Assembly (NCBI GenBank): GCA_029379385.1
Contig: CM055613.1
Coordinates: forward strand, 19,610,001 to 19,674,000
Direction of reading: 5' to 3'
Length of the DNA: 64,000 nt
From: Quillaja saponaria
Taxonomy: Eukaryota > Streptophyta > Magnoliopsida > Fabales > Quillajaceae
Shown: piece after piece, positions 1-11,142 of the stretch
How the letters are laid out: each line of letters starts with the position of its first letter
Position numbering within the stretch: position 1 is the first letter of the stretch
Program-made: the position numbers and the translations under genes
Notes under the pieces: model-generated
What the model saw: the letters and a program-made list of their open reading frames with translations, nothing else
What the model was told of the DNA's origin: nothing
Databases searched by the model: none

Positions 1-1452
1 GGATCCCATTCTTCTTTGTTCTTTCTAAATGCATTTTTTTTTTTTCGAAATGGGTGATCATTTCGTAAGAATTGTTGATGACAATCAAACCAACATGGTT
101 TCTGGCCATTTTTATGTTAGAAAGATTTCATATGCTCCATGCAATAAGAGGCATGCCAACTTACCATGTGTACTCTAACCCGAAAGCAATGCATAGGTGG
201 AAAAGTCACTAATCATCCATAACAAGGCAGCTTTTATTGTAAAATTTTACTTCAATGAGGAGTCATAAGTTATAACACCATAACTCCACAACTTTTTCAA
301 GTCATCCACCAATGGCCTTAAATAGATGTCTATATTTTTTCCAAGATGAAGTGGGCCAGGAATTATCAATGTCAAGAAAAAATATTTGCTCCTTCATACA
401 TAATCCTAGAGGCAAGTTGTATGGAGTAACAAAAATTGGCCAACAAGAGTAAGGAGATGATGAATGATAGAATAAAGTGAACTCATCAGACGACAGAACC
501 CATACAAACATTTTTGATTTCTTCTACAAACTCATAAATGTATTGTCAAAATGGTTGCAAGCCTCTGCATCTGACGGATAGACAATCATGTTTTCTTTTT
601 CACAAATGTCGACCTTATGCCATGTCATTTGTTGACTAGTGCTCTCTACCATATAAAGTCTTTAGAGCCTTGGTATTATTGGTAGTTACCACAATACTTT
701 CTTCGATACATTGGGTTGTTTAACATTATGTTTTGGTTTATAACAGGGACAACCACAAATATTATATTATGTCCTAAATTTGTCATCACCATAGTACAAA
801 ATACAATCATTTGGACACATGTCTATCTTATCATAGCCAAGCCCTAACCCTTTCACTATCTTTTTGAATTCCTAAAAGTTTGCCAATAACTTTTCCTCGT
901 ATGGCAACATGGATTTAATGACTAATATAAACCGATCAAAATTTTTTTTAGAAACATTGAATTTTCATTTACAATTTAAAATTTCTGTAATAGCATATAG
1001 CATTGTGTATATCTTGCATCCATTCTACAAAGGCTCATCGGTAGAGGTCAACATATCTAAGAACTTAACAGCAATCGAGATTTGGAATTTCTAGAGCAAA
1101 ATTGGAAAATGGCCCAACAGCATCCATTACCATAGTCTTTCATCAGATTGGATTCTCCTAAATCTTCCATTACATCATTAGATGATGGATTATGAACCCA
1201 ACGCTCACCATGTAAAGTCCATTTCCTATAGTTCTAGACAAAACCTTTGTTATATAGGTTTAGTTTGACATCATCTATTTCTAAAATTTTTGTATTATTG
1301 TAAAGTTAGCAAGGACACCTGATTTTTCTAGAATACACACAAGGGTGACAATATGTAAAATTGAGAAAATCTTCAACCCCATATATAAATTCATCTGTTA
1401 AATACCCACGAATAACTCGTGGATGATCTATCCATCTACATTCAAGATCCAT
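1..1452 (-). pseudogene. TNP2-type CACTA transposase (decayed, partial)
   Basis: Transposase that cuts and moves CACTA elements. Three blocks are seen on the minus strand. (a) From an ATG at 1,452-1,450, an N-terminal transposase-associated domain: WIDHPRVIRGY, a GVEDFLNF stretch, then RCPC and, further on, an HGERWVHN stretch ending near 1,185. (b) At about 842-772, the block GYDKIDMCPNDCILYYG, followed by Cys residues. (c) At about 450-385, YSCWPIFVTPYNLP and CMKEQIFFL, the hallmark of the TNP2 (Transposase_21) core. At least two stops interrupt block (a) and the blocks lie in different frames, so it cannot be translated whole. The C-terminal half lies beyond base 1. Context: it belongs to the element ending at 5,088. 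Confidence 0.88.
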
Positions 1453-2430
1453 ATTCTACACATCAGGGGTAAGATTGCTTCTCAAATGAACTCCAATATT
1501 ATAATGAGTTCTAGTTAGATAAGATGGTCCTAGCTTATCCCAATCAGGAAATACAAAGCCAGTAAAATTTGTTATAAATCATAAGTAGGTATCCTTTAAT
1601 AAGTGTGATAAAATGTCAAAAATGATTTTTACATATAACTCAATGCAATTAAATTTTAAATTGTAAACTAGTTAGAATTAACTACATAAATCTTTTTCTT
1701 CTATTACTTTGATTCAAATACGTCATTTTTTTTCCAATACTAGAACAATCATACCCTCTTATTGTTTTACGTGTAATGTTGCTTTGTCTACTTAATGCAA
1801 TATGAGTCTTTGGTTTAGTATTATGATTTGGCTAACCAAGAATAATTGGGAAAAGGAAGTTACTTGGCTATTCATGGTAACAAGCCATAATGTGAGACTA
1901 TAACGCTAATTTTGGTGTCTATGCAATTGTTTACTTTAAGGCACAATGTCTTAATGTTTATTAAAAAGTATTCTTTTTCTATTCATAAATATGTTTGACC
2001 AATTATTCTCTTATACTAACTATTTTATTTGTTATGGCTTTTCACTGTCTAAGATATGACAAATAAAACAATAAAGAGTATTGAATGAATATTTTTTTGG
2101 TTGGTAATTAGCTATCATGTTGTACTAATTATTATTGACCAATTATTGTCTTATACTAAGTATTTGATTATCATGTTATTTAGACTTTGTGAAAATACTT
2201 TTCATTACCAACTATTGCTAATCCTATGAAATTTTTCAGCCATTCTTGTGCCCTAAATATTTTCTTACAATTTTCACTTGTACAGTTTCCTAGAAAAAGA
2301 TTGTCCTTCAAGATAAAGAAGTGAGGAAGAAAATACAAGAGAAGGATTGGTGTTGTTGGAATTAAAAAATTAATCTATGTCTTATGATTTTGTTCTTATC
2401 TTTCTTGCCAACATTTCTTTAAAGAATGGT
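1453..2430. other. Non-coding interior of CACTA element
   Basis: This AT-rich stretch lies between the transposase start and the ABCG fragment. I see no coding similarity on either strand. It would contain the transposase 5' leader and possibly further captured DNA. Confidence 0.5.
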
Positions 2431-2443
2431 ATGAAAGTTTATA

Positions 2444-4100
2444 GTGTCTTTAAATATAGCTATGTTTCTTTGCACTTTCAGTTGCAGCCTCTTCTTTCAC
2501 TCTCTCTTTGTTTCTTTATTCATATATACTAAATTAAGCATGAGTTCCTTTTTTAATCCATCCCTCCAACCTAATGACAGTGACTATGCAATTTGTAATA
2601 ATTTAAACATTGTACAAAATAGACTAGAAACTAAAGCCACATTAGAGGTGGAAACCATAAAATCAAATGCTATTGAAGACAGTCAGAGTGAAAAGGAAGG
2701 TGTCTCATTGACATGGGAGGACTTGTGGGTGGCTAGTTTATGGAAAAAGTAAAAGTAAATCAATTCTTCAAGGACTAACTGGTTATGCTAAGACACCTCT
2801 TAGCTATAATGGGTCCTTTAGTTTACATGTAATTTTAACCCATTAGAATAACAAGTGAGTTGCTATGGCAAGATATTTAATGGCACTGGTTATGAGGTTC
2901 AAATATCTCAATTATGTTAGGTATTAATGCTAAATGTTTGATTTGATAGCTAGAAACATGGTGAAATTCACTTTATGATCATTCATCTTCAGTGAAGAAA
3001 AACATAAGATTTCTCTATTGAAATAAATACTGACTTTATTTATAATATCTTATTAAGAGTACAAATTAGTAAGTGCTTGTCTTCAATCAACAAGTCAAGA
3101 ACATAATAACTTGCAAGGTCATAACTTAAAAAATTAAAATTTTCATCCATAAAGTAAATATATTGTATATTTTATACTAGGTTGACCGATACTCATTGTA
3201 TAAGTTACATATATTGTAACTACTGATAGTCAGTTCTAAATTCAATACTTATACTCTATGGAGTGTATATAAGACTTATAAAGAATGTATCCTATATTAA
3301 TGTGAGTTTAGATTTGCATTCTTCTAATAAAGAAATTAGCCTTCATGATTATATAAGGTATTATTTGAACTCTATAAATTTCTATATACTGATAAAAAGT
3401 GAACTCCCTCCCTAAATGTGGAAATAAGCATACTCCATTGTCATTGAATTTTGGTTGGTTCAAAATGAAAATTTATTCTTTAGATTATATATTATCTATA
3501 ACTAAATATTATGTTCATATAATTTGAAATATGTTGTTAGTTGTTGGCCAAGTTGTACTTTTCTTCTTATCTTCCTCAGTAAACAAAGAATGAAGTATTT
3601 TTAGCACTTCATCATAAGTGTAGTAAAAAAGAAAAATTATTTTAACTATACTTTTTAAAGGCAGAATAAAATAATGTAAAAATTCCAGAAATGACCTTTT
3701 AAATATAAACTTGTTTATAGAAGACCTATAAATATAGACTTCCTTCAAATTTATGTGTACCTATTGCAAGGAGATTGGATTCAAACATAAGGCAAATAGG
3801 GGATATTCTTGCCAGTGGCCACAAACAAGCATTGGCATGTGAACTTCGGTAAGAGGAAATCTTCCTAAGCTGTTCTAAAATCTTTATCCAGAAAAATGAA
3901 TCCCACTACATACTTGTCTATGACTTATGGTGTTTCAGTGATCTCTTTTTCTCATCATAAGAACTTGGGCTTATGTAACACAAGATAATACTCTATTGAC
4001 AACCTTAACTGTTAGAGAAGTTGTGTAGTACTCGGCTCAGCTCCAATTGCTAGATTCCATGTCCAAGTTAGAGAAGAAGGAAAAAGCAGATATTAAGCAC
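2444..4100 (+). pseudogene. ABCG (white-brown) half-transporter gene fragment, three exons
   Basis: N-terminal part of an ABCG transporter, a plasma-membrane exporter family of lipids and hormones. Exon a (from an ATG at 2,540 to about 2,815) encodes an acidic N-terminus, then LTWEDLWVA and, after a frameshift near 2,750, ILQGLTGYAK and a fragment resembling LAIMGP. The Walker A glycine-lysine loop that should follow is absent. Exon b (about 3,771-3,848, GT donor at 3,849) encodes LDSNIRQIGDILASGHKQAL. Exon c (about 3,962-4,100, after an AG) encodes AYVTQDNTLLTTLTVRE, a TAG at 4,026-4,028 where the family has Tyr, then YSAQLQLLDSMSKLEKKEK. The order and intron positions suit an ABCG gene. There is no Walker B, signature motif or membrane domain. 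It sits inside the CACTA element on the opposite strand to the transposase, so I infer capture as genomic DNA. Confidence 0.85.
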
Positions 4101-4130
4101 ATACGCAACTAACATTATCTAGATCCAAAT

Positions 4131-4233
4131 AAAACACCCAAAACTTTCAATCAATACCCACAAAGAAAACACCCAAACTTTCAATCAATACCCATAAAGA
4201 AAACACCCAAAAACTTTCAATCAATACACAAAT
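4131..4233 (+). repeat. 34-bp tandem repeat, three copies
   Basis: Three near-identical units of about 34 bp share the core ACTTTCAATCAATAC and are separated by AAAGAAAACACCC. They lie directly downstream of the ABCG fragment, still inside the CACTA element. Confidence 0.85.
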
Positions 4234-4539
4234 ATTAGATCTGGAACTTACGTAGTGAAGGATCCTCTTCAAATTGCCTGTGGGTAGAGTTGAAGCCAAT
4301 AGCAGCACGTTGAGAACAAGTGTAGAGACAACAACAAAAAAAAAAAAATTGTCGACAAAAATGAAGAAATTAGAGATTATCAGCGATTCGAGAACACCCT
4401 AAAATTTCTCACTTATGTACAGTACCGGTAATTTTTAGCTAGGGATTGATTTTCCATAATCAATATGAGCAATGATGTTGAAATTTCATATTAGAAACAA
4501 GAACCTACGACAGAAACCAAAAAATTAACTTTCCACCAT

Positions 4540-4765
4540 GAAAGAAAGTGTGATATCTGTCAAGGAAAGTGAAAGAAAGTTAAACCTACCTTAAGAAGAC
4601 GAATCTTCACCAGCTTGAGAATCGAACTAAAGACCAAATCCCACGACAAGTCCTTTTGACAGGTAAAGGGATGAAATTAAATAAAGTGAAAGAAAGTGAT
4701 ATCTGTTAAGGAAAATGAAAGAAAGTAATATATGCCGAGGGAAGTGAAAGAAAGTGATATTTTCA
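4540..4765 (+). repeat. Diverged GTGAAAGAAAGTGATAT repeats
   Basis: The motif GTGAAAGAAAGTGATAT and variants recur about five times with irregular spacing, often followed by CTGTYAAGG. The position, next to the subterminal region of the CACTA element, suggests these belong to its transposase-binding array, but this is inference. Confidence 0.6.
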
Positions 4766-4769
4766 TAAC

Positions 4770-5062
4770 TTATCATCAACGGGCTATCTAATTATTTGGG
4801 ATAAGAAGCCCGTTGAGGATAAGTTTCAAATTAACAATTTTTGCAAAGAATTACAATTGCCTCCTTTTTATTATAAAAGACGGAGACTTCCCATCTACGA
4901 CAATATTTGCTGCCTTAACAATAGTATTACACATGACGGGACTATTTAGGGACGAGTTAGCCCATCAAAAATAATTATACACACGGGACTATCTGGGATG
5001 GGTTTTCCTGTCGAGAATGACAATTATCTACGACATGACTATCTGGGACGAGTCTTGCTTGT
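4770..5062 (+). repeat. CACTA subterminal repeats
   Basis: The motif ACGGGACTATCTGGGACGRG followed by TTTTCCTGTC recurs at about 4,780, 4,935, 4,983 and 5,034, the last three about 50 bp apart, with mutations and partly inverted halves (ACGGGCT and AGCCCGT near 4,780-4,815). In CACTA elements such arrays bind the accessory transposase protein. They lie 30-320 bp from the inferred terminus. Confidence 0.7.
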
Positions 5063-5088
5063 CAAGGGTAAGGTGAATTCTAGTAGTT

Positions 5089-5873
5089 CTTCTACATATT
5101 TAGTTGGAATTTCCTTCTTCTCAAGAACCCACCACAAAACTTATCTCGATACCCTATCATACACTTTTTTCTCGATCAATAAAGGTAATGTGAAAATCAT
5201 TTTTTCTTTTCTTAGTATTTCTCTATTAATCTCCTAAGTTAAAAAATAGCATCCTTTGTAGATTTTTCCTGCATAAATTCAAATCGATTCTCGAAAACTA
5301 GAGTCATAATCATAAACCTACACTTAATTACCATTTCCCATAGTTCATTATATGACTTATAAGTTTTATTTCGTGAAAATTCGTATAACTTTATAGATCT
5401 TCTTTATTCTTATAAATAGGAATTAACATACTCTTCCTCCATTCATTGGGCATTTTCTTAGTCACTAAGATCTTGTTTAAAAGCTTTGTGAGCCAAGTTA
5501 TGCCAACATCTCCTAAGCATCTTCAAACTTCTATAGCTCATCTAGTCCCATTGCTTTCACCATTTTTCATCTTATAAAGAGCTTCTTTAACCTTATAGAC
5601 TCAAATCTAACGAACAAATCTACAATTCATATCATCAAATGTGTTAACTAGTTCTCCAACAACAACACTTGAATCTCTATTAAATAAAGTATCAAAGTAA
5701 GTATGCCATCTTTTATTAATCTTATCTTCCTTAACTAAAACCATGTCCCCCTCATCCTTAATGCATTTAATACGGGTCAAATCTCTAGTTCGTCTCTTTC
5801 TTTGTCTGGCAAGTCTATAAATATCCTTATCTCTATCATTTGTTCTTAACTTTTGTTAAAGTCCTTCACAAGC
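5089..5873 (-). pseudogene. RTE-type LINE reverse transcriptase, segment 1 (interrupted)
   Basis: Minus-strand translation gives a plant RTE-clade reverse transcriptase. From 5,870 leftward: DKDIYRLARQRKRRTRDL, then VKEDKINKRWHTYFDTLFN, KVKEALYKMKNGESNG, WLTKLLNKILVTKKMPNEW, a MLIPIYKNKEDL block, then STKDAIF and LRRLIEKY, and finally VLWWVLEKKEIPTKYVE next to 5,089. Several stops and frameshifts are present (for example a stop after FVR and one after DAIF). The frame is cut at 5,088/5,089 by the CACTA terminus and at 5,873/5,874 by solo LTR A. It resumes at 29,058. The FADD catalytic motif would lie beyond the CACTA insertion and is not in this window. Confidence 0.85.
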
Positions 5874-6162
5874 TATTATAACCCAATATTATAACGTTAA
5901 GTTTTAGAGATATTGTGTAACTTTTAGTTATAAAAAATAACATATACATAAACAAATTATTAAAAAAAAAAAATGCAAGGGTACATACATACATATATAT
6001 ATTCACTTTACTTTTCTTTATTATTTGACTTTTCCTTTTTCTTTTTCCTAATTTTCCTAGTTTCCTTTTTCTTTCCATTCCAGCAGCCTTCCTCCTCTAC
6101 TTCCTAGCTCTTCTAGTTTCTCCATCAAGGCCAAAGCTCAGCCTTGAATTTAGCTCTATCGT
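5874..6162 (+). repeat. Solo LTR A, part 1
   Basis: Starts TATTATAACCCAATATTATAA, matching the LTR starts at 53,669 and 63,399 (TATTATAACCC and TGTTATAACCC). It includes the pyrimidine-rich tract typical of this LTR family. It is interrupted at 6,163 by insert B. Whole LTR A: 5,874-6,162, 8,646-9,905 and 28,541-29,057, about 2.07 kb. Confidence 0.75.
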
Positions 6163-8645
6163 TGTAACATTCCCAAAATTAATACCTAAATTAATTAGGA
6201 TAAGCAATTATCTTATGAGTTAATTAGGATTAAAATTTAGTTATGTATTATTCCATGTATAAGAATGGTACATGTGCTTATAAAATACGTATAGGATATG
6301 TATTAGTATAGGAGTAGTGTATACGTATAAAATAAGTATAAATACATATATGTACATACATACACGTATATACATATAGGGAAAAATACATAGAAAAACA
6401 TGGACAAGTGTAGGTATTGGAACAAAGATGGGAAATTATTACATGGTGGCGTTGGAAGAAGAAGAGAAAATCATAAAATATAGGTTACTTGCTAGAAAAG
6501 AAAAATGTAATGAATTAAGTGTAAGAAAAAGATTAAGTGTGGCAATTTGTAATAAATGAAGGGTTCTATGTATAAGGAGAAGAATTAATGTGGCAATTTG
6601 CAATTAATGAATGGATCTAAGTGTAAAAAACAGAATAAGTATGGCAACTTGCAATTAATAAAGGGGCTTAGTTGTAAGAAGGAGGAAAATGGTGGAAAAG
6701 TTGTAATAATTAAGGGGGCATGTGGAAGAAAGGTAGGACATAAGGTGCCAAGTAATAATTAACATAGAAAGGTGGCTAGACAAGTGGAAGGCAAGGAAAA
6801 TACTAGATGTCCATGAAATGATTAAGTAGGACATTGTAGAGAATTAAGGTTACTAGGTATCCATGGAATGATTAAGTAGGACATGTGTAGAGAATTAAAG
6901 AAACAATGTGTTCATATTATAATTATAGTGGATATGTATAGAGATTTAAGGGAAACAGCCTCTTTGCATAAATGTAAGGGAAAGGCTGCGTACATGTGCG
7001 CCCACCCTCCCCCTACCCCTGCAATAGCCAGGGAGCACTTTGTGCACCGGGTGAGCCCTTTTTTTATGTATAGAGATTTAAGGAAGCAATGTGTACATAG
7101 GAATAATTAACAAGACATGTGTAAAGATTTAGATAACTAGGTGGCTTACTAATAACGAAAGAATCTAAACTAGGAAAAAGGAGGAAGACAAGTATCAGGA
7201 AGAAAGAACACATGTTAATTTAGAGAGTGACAAATGGAAGGTTGTAATTTTAAAGAACTCATAGGATAAAATAAGAAATGAAACTTTCTCATAAAATCCA
7301 AGCCTTGGCCATGCATTATAAATAGGAGGGGAGTGGTGACCGAAAAATGCATAGGCAAGTTAAAGTGTACACTAAAGTAATAGAAAGTGAGAGAAATAGT
7401 GATAAATCAATGGAAAGGCAAAACCGTGAACTAGGAGGAAAGAAAAGGCAAAACTGTGAATTAGGAGGAAAGAAAGGGTAAAACTGTGAACTAGGGGAAA
7501 AGAAAGGGCTAAACCGTAGGAGAAAAGAAACAGAAGGAAAACCAAGTAAGGAAAGGAGGAAGGAGGAGGCATAGGAAAAGAAAGAAAGAAAGAAAAACAA
7601 ACACTAAGGGTATTAGGCAAGTATTCATGCATTCCTTTATTTTATTTTATCTTTGCTTTGAAAGCCACTTTCTTGTTACTCAATTATATTCTTCATGCTA
7701 CTCTTATATCCTTCATTCATATGAAATGGAAAATGAGAAAAATGAATCCCTTTTGGCAAACTTAAAGGAAATGAGGAAAAAGTCTATTTTACATTTTATA
7801 TTCCTATATTTCTAAAATTGCCATCAAGAATCTTTCATTATTATATATGAATGCTTGTTGAGGTTCGACTTAACTTTTCTTCATCTTGATGTGCAGATTA
7901 ATTAGTGCCATGGATGTGTATTGTTTTCTTTGGAAGAAGGTATAGTCTATGTAACGAGAAAAAGGGCAAGTGGTCGATTATTGGTACAAAGAGAGGAATG
8001 GTCATGTAAGGCCCTTATTCTATAATTTGGTAAATAGTGTTTTGACTTAAACTTGGTGTCTTAGGAGAAAGCTTGTTAGTATGTGTAAAAAGCTCCTCTT
8101 TAGTCAAAACCATGTATGTAAATAAGTACATAAGTAAATAGGTGTAATATAACTTAGTAACCGTTGTGTTCAATTCGGCTAGGCAATTTCTTATGAGAAA
8201 GAAAAAGTCAATTAACTAAAGGACAAATGAAACAAATGATAGGATGTCAATTAGGATGAATTGTATAAAGAATATAGGACTAATTGACCAAGTAGTAATT
8301 CACTAAGGACGTATTAAAAGGAGAATTAAGAGTATAGAGTTATAAATCAATCTTAGTTCAGTGAATCAATAAAGAATTAATTAAATATATAAGTTTAAAT
8401 GTCATAGGCGATAAATTAGTTAAGTAATGTTCAAGGTAAATATTTAAGTAAGAAAGCTTAAGGAAACTACTTAGGATGTTCCTTTGTAGTAAGCAAAATA
8501 AAAAGTAAAATGAATTTACAGTAATTTGATTTTAAAAGAATAAAAATAAAGGAAATTTTGATGTCCAAATGGTTAATGAGTAATTACTCTACAATTAAGG
8601 TACTAATTAAGTTAAGTAAAGGATTAAAGAAGGTAAGGTGTTACA
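6163..8645 (+). mobile_element. Insert B, probable solo LTR
   Basis: A 2,483-bp block starts TGTAACATTCCCAAAATT and ends AAGGTGTTACA, the TG...CA form and the TGTAACA/TGTTACA ends common in plant gypsy LTRs. It separates two parts of LTR A. The five bases on either side (ATCGT and GCTAT) are not identical, so a target duplication is not shown and exact ends are provisional. No coding region is seen inside. No second copy is present in the window. Confidence 0.55.
7412..7528 (+). repeat. 30-bp purine-rich tandem repeat, about four copies
   Basis: Units of about 30 bp with the pattern GGCAAAACTGTGAACTAGGA followed by GGAAAGAAA, degenerating in the fourth copy. It lies within insert B. The reverse-strand open frames here (Ser/Phe/Pro-rich) are artefacts of the purine bias. 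Confidence 0.8.
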
Positions 8646-9905
8646 GCTATGGCCTTCTATCCAACCCTACCTCGCCTCCTTCTTGCTCATCCTCCTAACC
8701 ATAAGATTCTAGCTGCCGCCAGTAGCCAGCCGTGCAATAGCTTCAGCTGTAGGCATCAACTTTCCAACAGCTACTCGAGTAGCTTTTGCTTGGGGTAGTT
8801 TTCCAACTACCTCGAATCCAAGTAATTCTTTTATTTCCTTGTAATTTTCCTTTTCCTTTTGTTTTGTTGAGGATTAGATGTAGGGTTTGAGTGGGTGTGA
8901 ATGGAATTGTATGATTAAAGGGTGAAAGTGATGACAGTGGAAGATTTATTGTTGGGTTGTTGTTGAACTTCAATAATTCAAGCTTTTGATTGCTCCTAAA
9001 TGTTTAATCCAAATTTAAATTTAATGTTTGAATTATGGATAATGTTGGGTTTAAAGAGCTAGTATTAGTTTCCCTTGGTTTTTATACAATAAGGTAGATA
9101 CATATAAATTGGAATAAAAAGGTGTCCTTAAGGTGTGACAAAATGCCTAAAAGAGGTGAAATATAGCCTAATGATTAGAACTTAGTATGTTCAATTTTTA
9201 TGATTAAGGGCTTATAACCTGTGAAATTTGTAAACTAAATGATACTTGGAAAATGCAGTTTCAACTCTAGAACGTAAAATTTAACTTGGAGATCCTTTTG
9301 GACCTAAGAGGAAGCCTCGAACAACACCCGTAAAGTTGTGAGTGAAAGATACTACCTTTGGTTGCTAGTTGTGTTCTGAATGTTTGTATATATGTGTATA
9401 AAATTATTGAGTGAGGGTGTTCAATGCTTTGAGTTGGATTATGTGATAAGAATATTATATCTTTGAAACTTTTCTATTTAGTATGTTGTATGTTGGTATG
9501 AAGGCTTGTATGTGATTGATAGGGCCAATGATTTCATTTTAATGTGAGTTAGAGTCAGGGTGCACCCTAGGATATAATTGATTTGTTTATTTGATATTCG
9601 AATAAAAATATTAGAGTAACTTAACCCCGAAGAGGTTATTGTGGAAGATGATCTATATATTATTGGTGTGCGGATGCAAAAGGCCCCAAGGAGGATATGT
9701 ATATGGTGTGCGAGTGCTAAATTACTATGATTTATGGCCCTTGGTTGTTTTGCTTGATTTGTTTAATATATGAATATTTGTAAGATATGTTAGTTTTGTA
9801 ATATATATATACAGCGTGTGTGTGTGTGGAATATAATTGGATTGTAGATATGTCAAATGTGAATTTATGAAGGAAATATTTTATAATTATATGGTGGTTG
9901 ATGCT
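8646..9905 (+). repeat. Solo LTR A, part 2
   Basis: Continues LTR A after insert B. It contains LTR-internal stretches seen elsewhere in the family (for example the region near 9,250-9,420 matches 43,805-43,960). It ends GGTTGATGCT at 9,905, where gypsy element 1 enters. The related LTR at 44,430 reads on without interruption as GATGCTAGTACCCTTTGGG. Confidence 0.75.
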
Positions 9906-10963
9906 TGTTATAACCCAAAATTTTGACGTACACTTTAGAATGTTGGTACATGTACATTTTAAAATATTTGTACATAGCTTAGTGGTGACTAGGTGGACAA
10001 AATTTTATACATAGTAGAATTAAAATTAATAAACATTTATATATATGCATGTAAATAGGAAATTAATTTTTATCACACCATTGGTTGACTTAAAACTTGA
10101 AATTAAACTGTGTAAATAAAAAGAAAATAAACAAGAAAACAAATATATTATATGTATATATATATATATATACATATCTCCAGAATTAAATTACTACCAT
10201 AAATCCTAAAGCTAAACTTTGACCATGAATTTATATTTTATTATTATTTCCTTTTGGTTTTTTCTTTCCCCTGTTTCCTTTCATCGACTTGCTTCACTTT
10301 TCCTCCTAATTTTGTCTCTACCATGCTCTATTTTTGGAGAGTCTTTATCCCCTGTTTTGTGGTCTCCCTTTCTAGTTATGTAGGTGTTAAACTTAGTAAG
10401 TTATCACCCTTGTTTTCCTCTTGTTTATGGGCCTGTTTTAGGAGTGAAATTACAGCCATTTTCTTTCCCTTAGATGGCATAAGAGTGGTTTACTTATAGC
10501 CTTTCTATACTCTTGTTTGAGTACATGCCTTGCCATCCTAGTTTGCTTAACTATACTCTAACTCCCTTGTTCCACTTGAAGCTGTGAGACTCACTCTTAA
10601 TCCCGCCCTTGCACTTGTTTGGCAGCAACCTTGAGTTGGTTATACCAACCATAAGGCAATAGCACCTAAGGCCCTTTCAACTATATATGGTGTTCTTGCA
10701 GCCCCCATAAATATTTGCAGCAGCCTTCTTTTGTGAAGGGTGGTCGACGGCAACAAAGTGTCCAAACCATTAGCTTCATTTAACCTTATAATTTTTGGTG
10801 GTGTTGGCTACCCACTGAAACTAGGCAACAAGAGTAGGCAAGTGTAATAAAAGTTTGGTTAAGGTTTTTGCTAGGGTTGCCAAGTATGTTTTTCTAAGGA
10901 TATGATACCTTACTTGTAATACATGTATAAGATTGTTAATAGTTAGTAAGTTAACTTAGGAAC
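9906..10963 (+). repeat. Gypsy 1 5' LTR, first part
   Basis: Base-for-base similar to 25,630-26,795 of the 3' LTR, including the opening TGTTATAACCCAAAATTTT and the stretch ending TTAACTTAGGAAC. It stops there because element 2 was inserted. Confidence 0.92.
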
Positions 10964-11111
10964 TGTCACACCCCACGCAAAGGTATGACTAGCCAAAGGA
11001 ATGGATAACCAAATCTCCATAACCCTGACTTCAAAAAAAAAAGAAACATATACGACTTTTGACTAAACCAAATCATGAAAGTAAATTTTATAAAACACAA
11101 GTTAACTACAA

Positions 11112-11142
<31 letters not shown>

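Larger units (their letters stand above)
1..5088 (-). mobile_element. CACTA (En/Spm-like) DNA transposon, 5' portion
   Basis: The transposase reads on the minus strand, so the element's 5' end lies at the right. Right terminus: the minus strand reads AACTACTAGAATTCACC from 5,088, close to the plant CACTA terminal consensus beginning CACTACAAGAA. Just inside it lie repeated GC-richer motifs (4,770-5,060) of the subterminal-repeat type. The boundary is confirmed independently, because an RTE LINE reading frame stops exactly there and is visible only from 5,089 rightward. The left end is outside the window. The interval between transposase and terminus carries exons of an ABCG transporter. The superfamily call is firm; the exact terminus is good to a few bases. 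Confidence 0.8.

Noticed and set aside
1..6. GGATCC at base 1 as evidence of a clone boundary
   Set aside because: A single BamHI hexamer is not enough, and the window's other end has no such site.
302..511. Short open frame as a stand-alone small protein
   Set aside because: It is one block of the decayed TNP2 transposase (YSCWPIFVTPYNLP), not a separate gene.
4998..5237. Plus-strand open frame of 79 codons
   Set aside because: It spans the CACTA terminus and antisense RTE LINE sequence, so it is a chance frame across an insertion junction.
7316..7632. Ser/Phe/Pro-rich reverse-strand frames resembling secreted proteins
   Set aside because: They are translations of the 30-bp purine-rich tandem repeat in insert B; base bias explains them.
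8743..8973. Reverse-strand open frame in LTR A
   Set aside because: No similarity to a known family, no splice or promoter context, and located inside an LTR.
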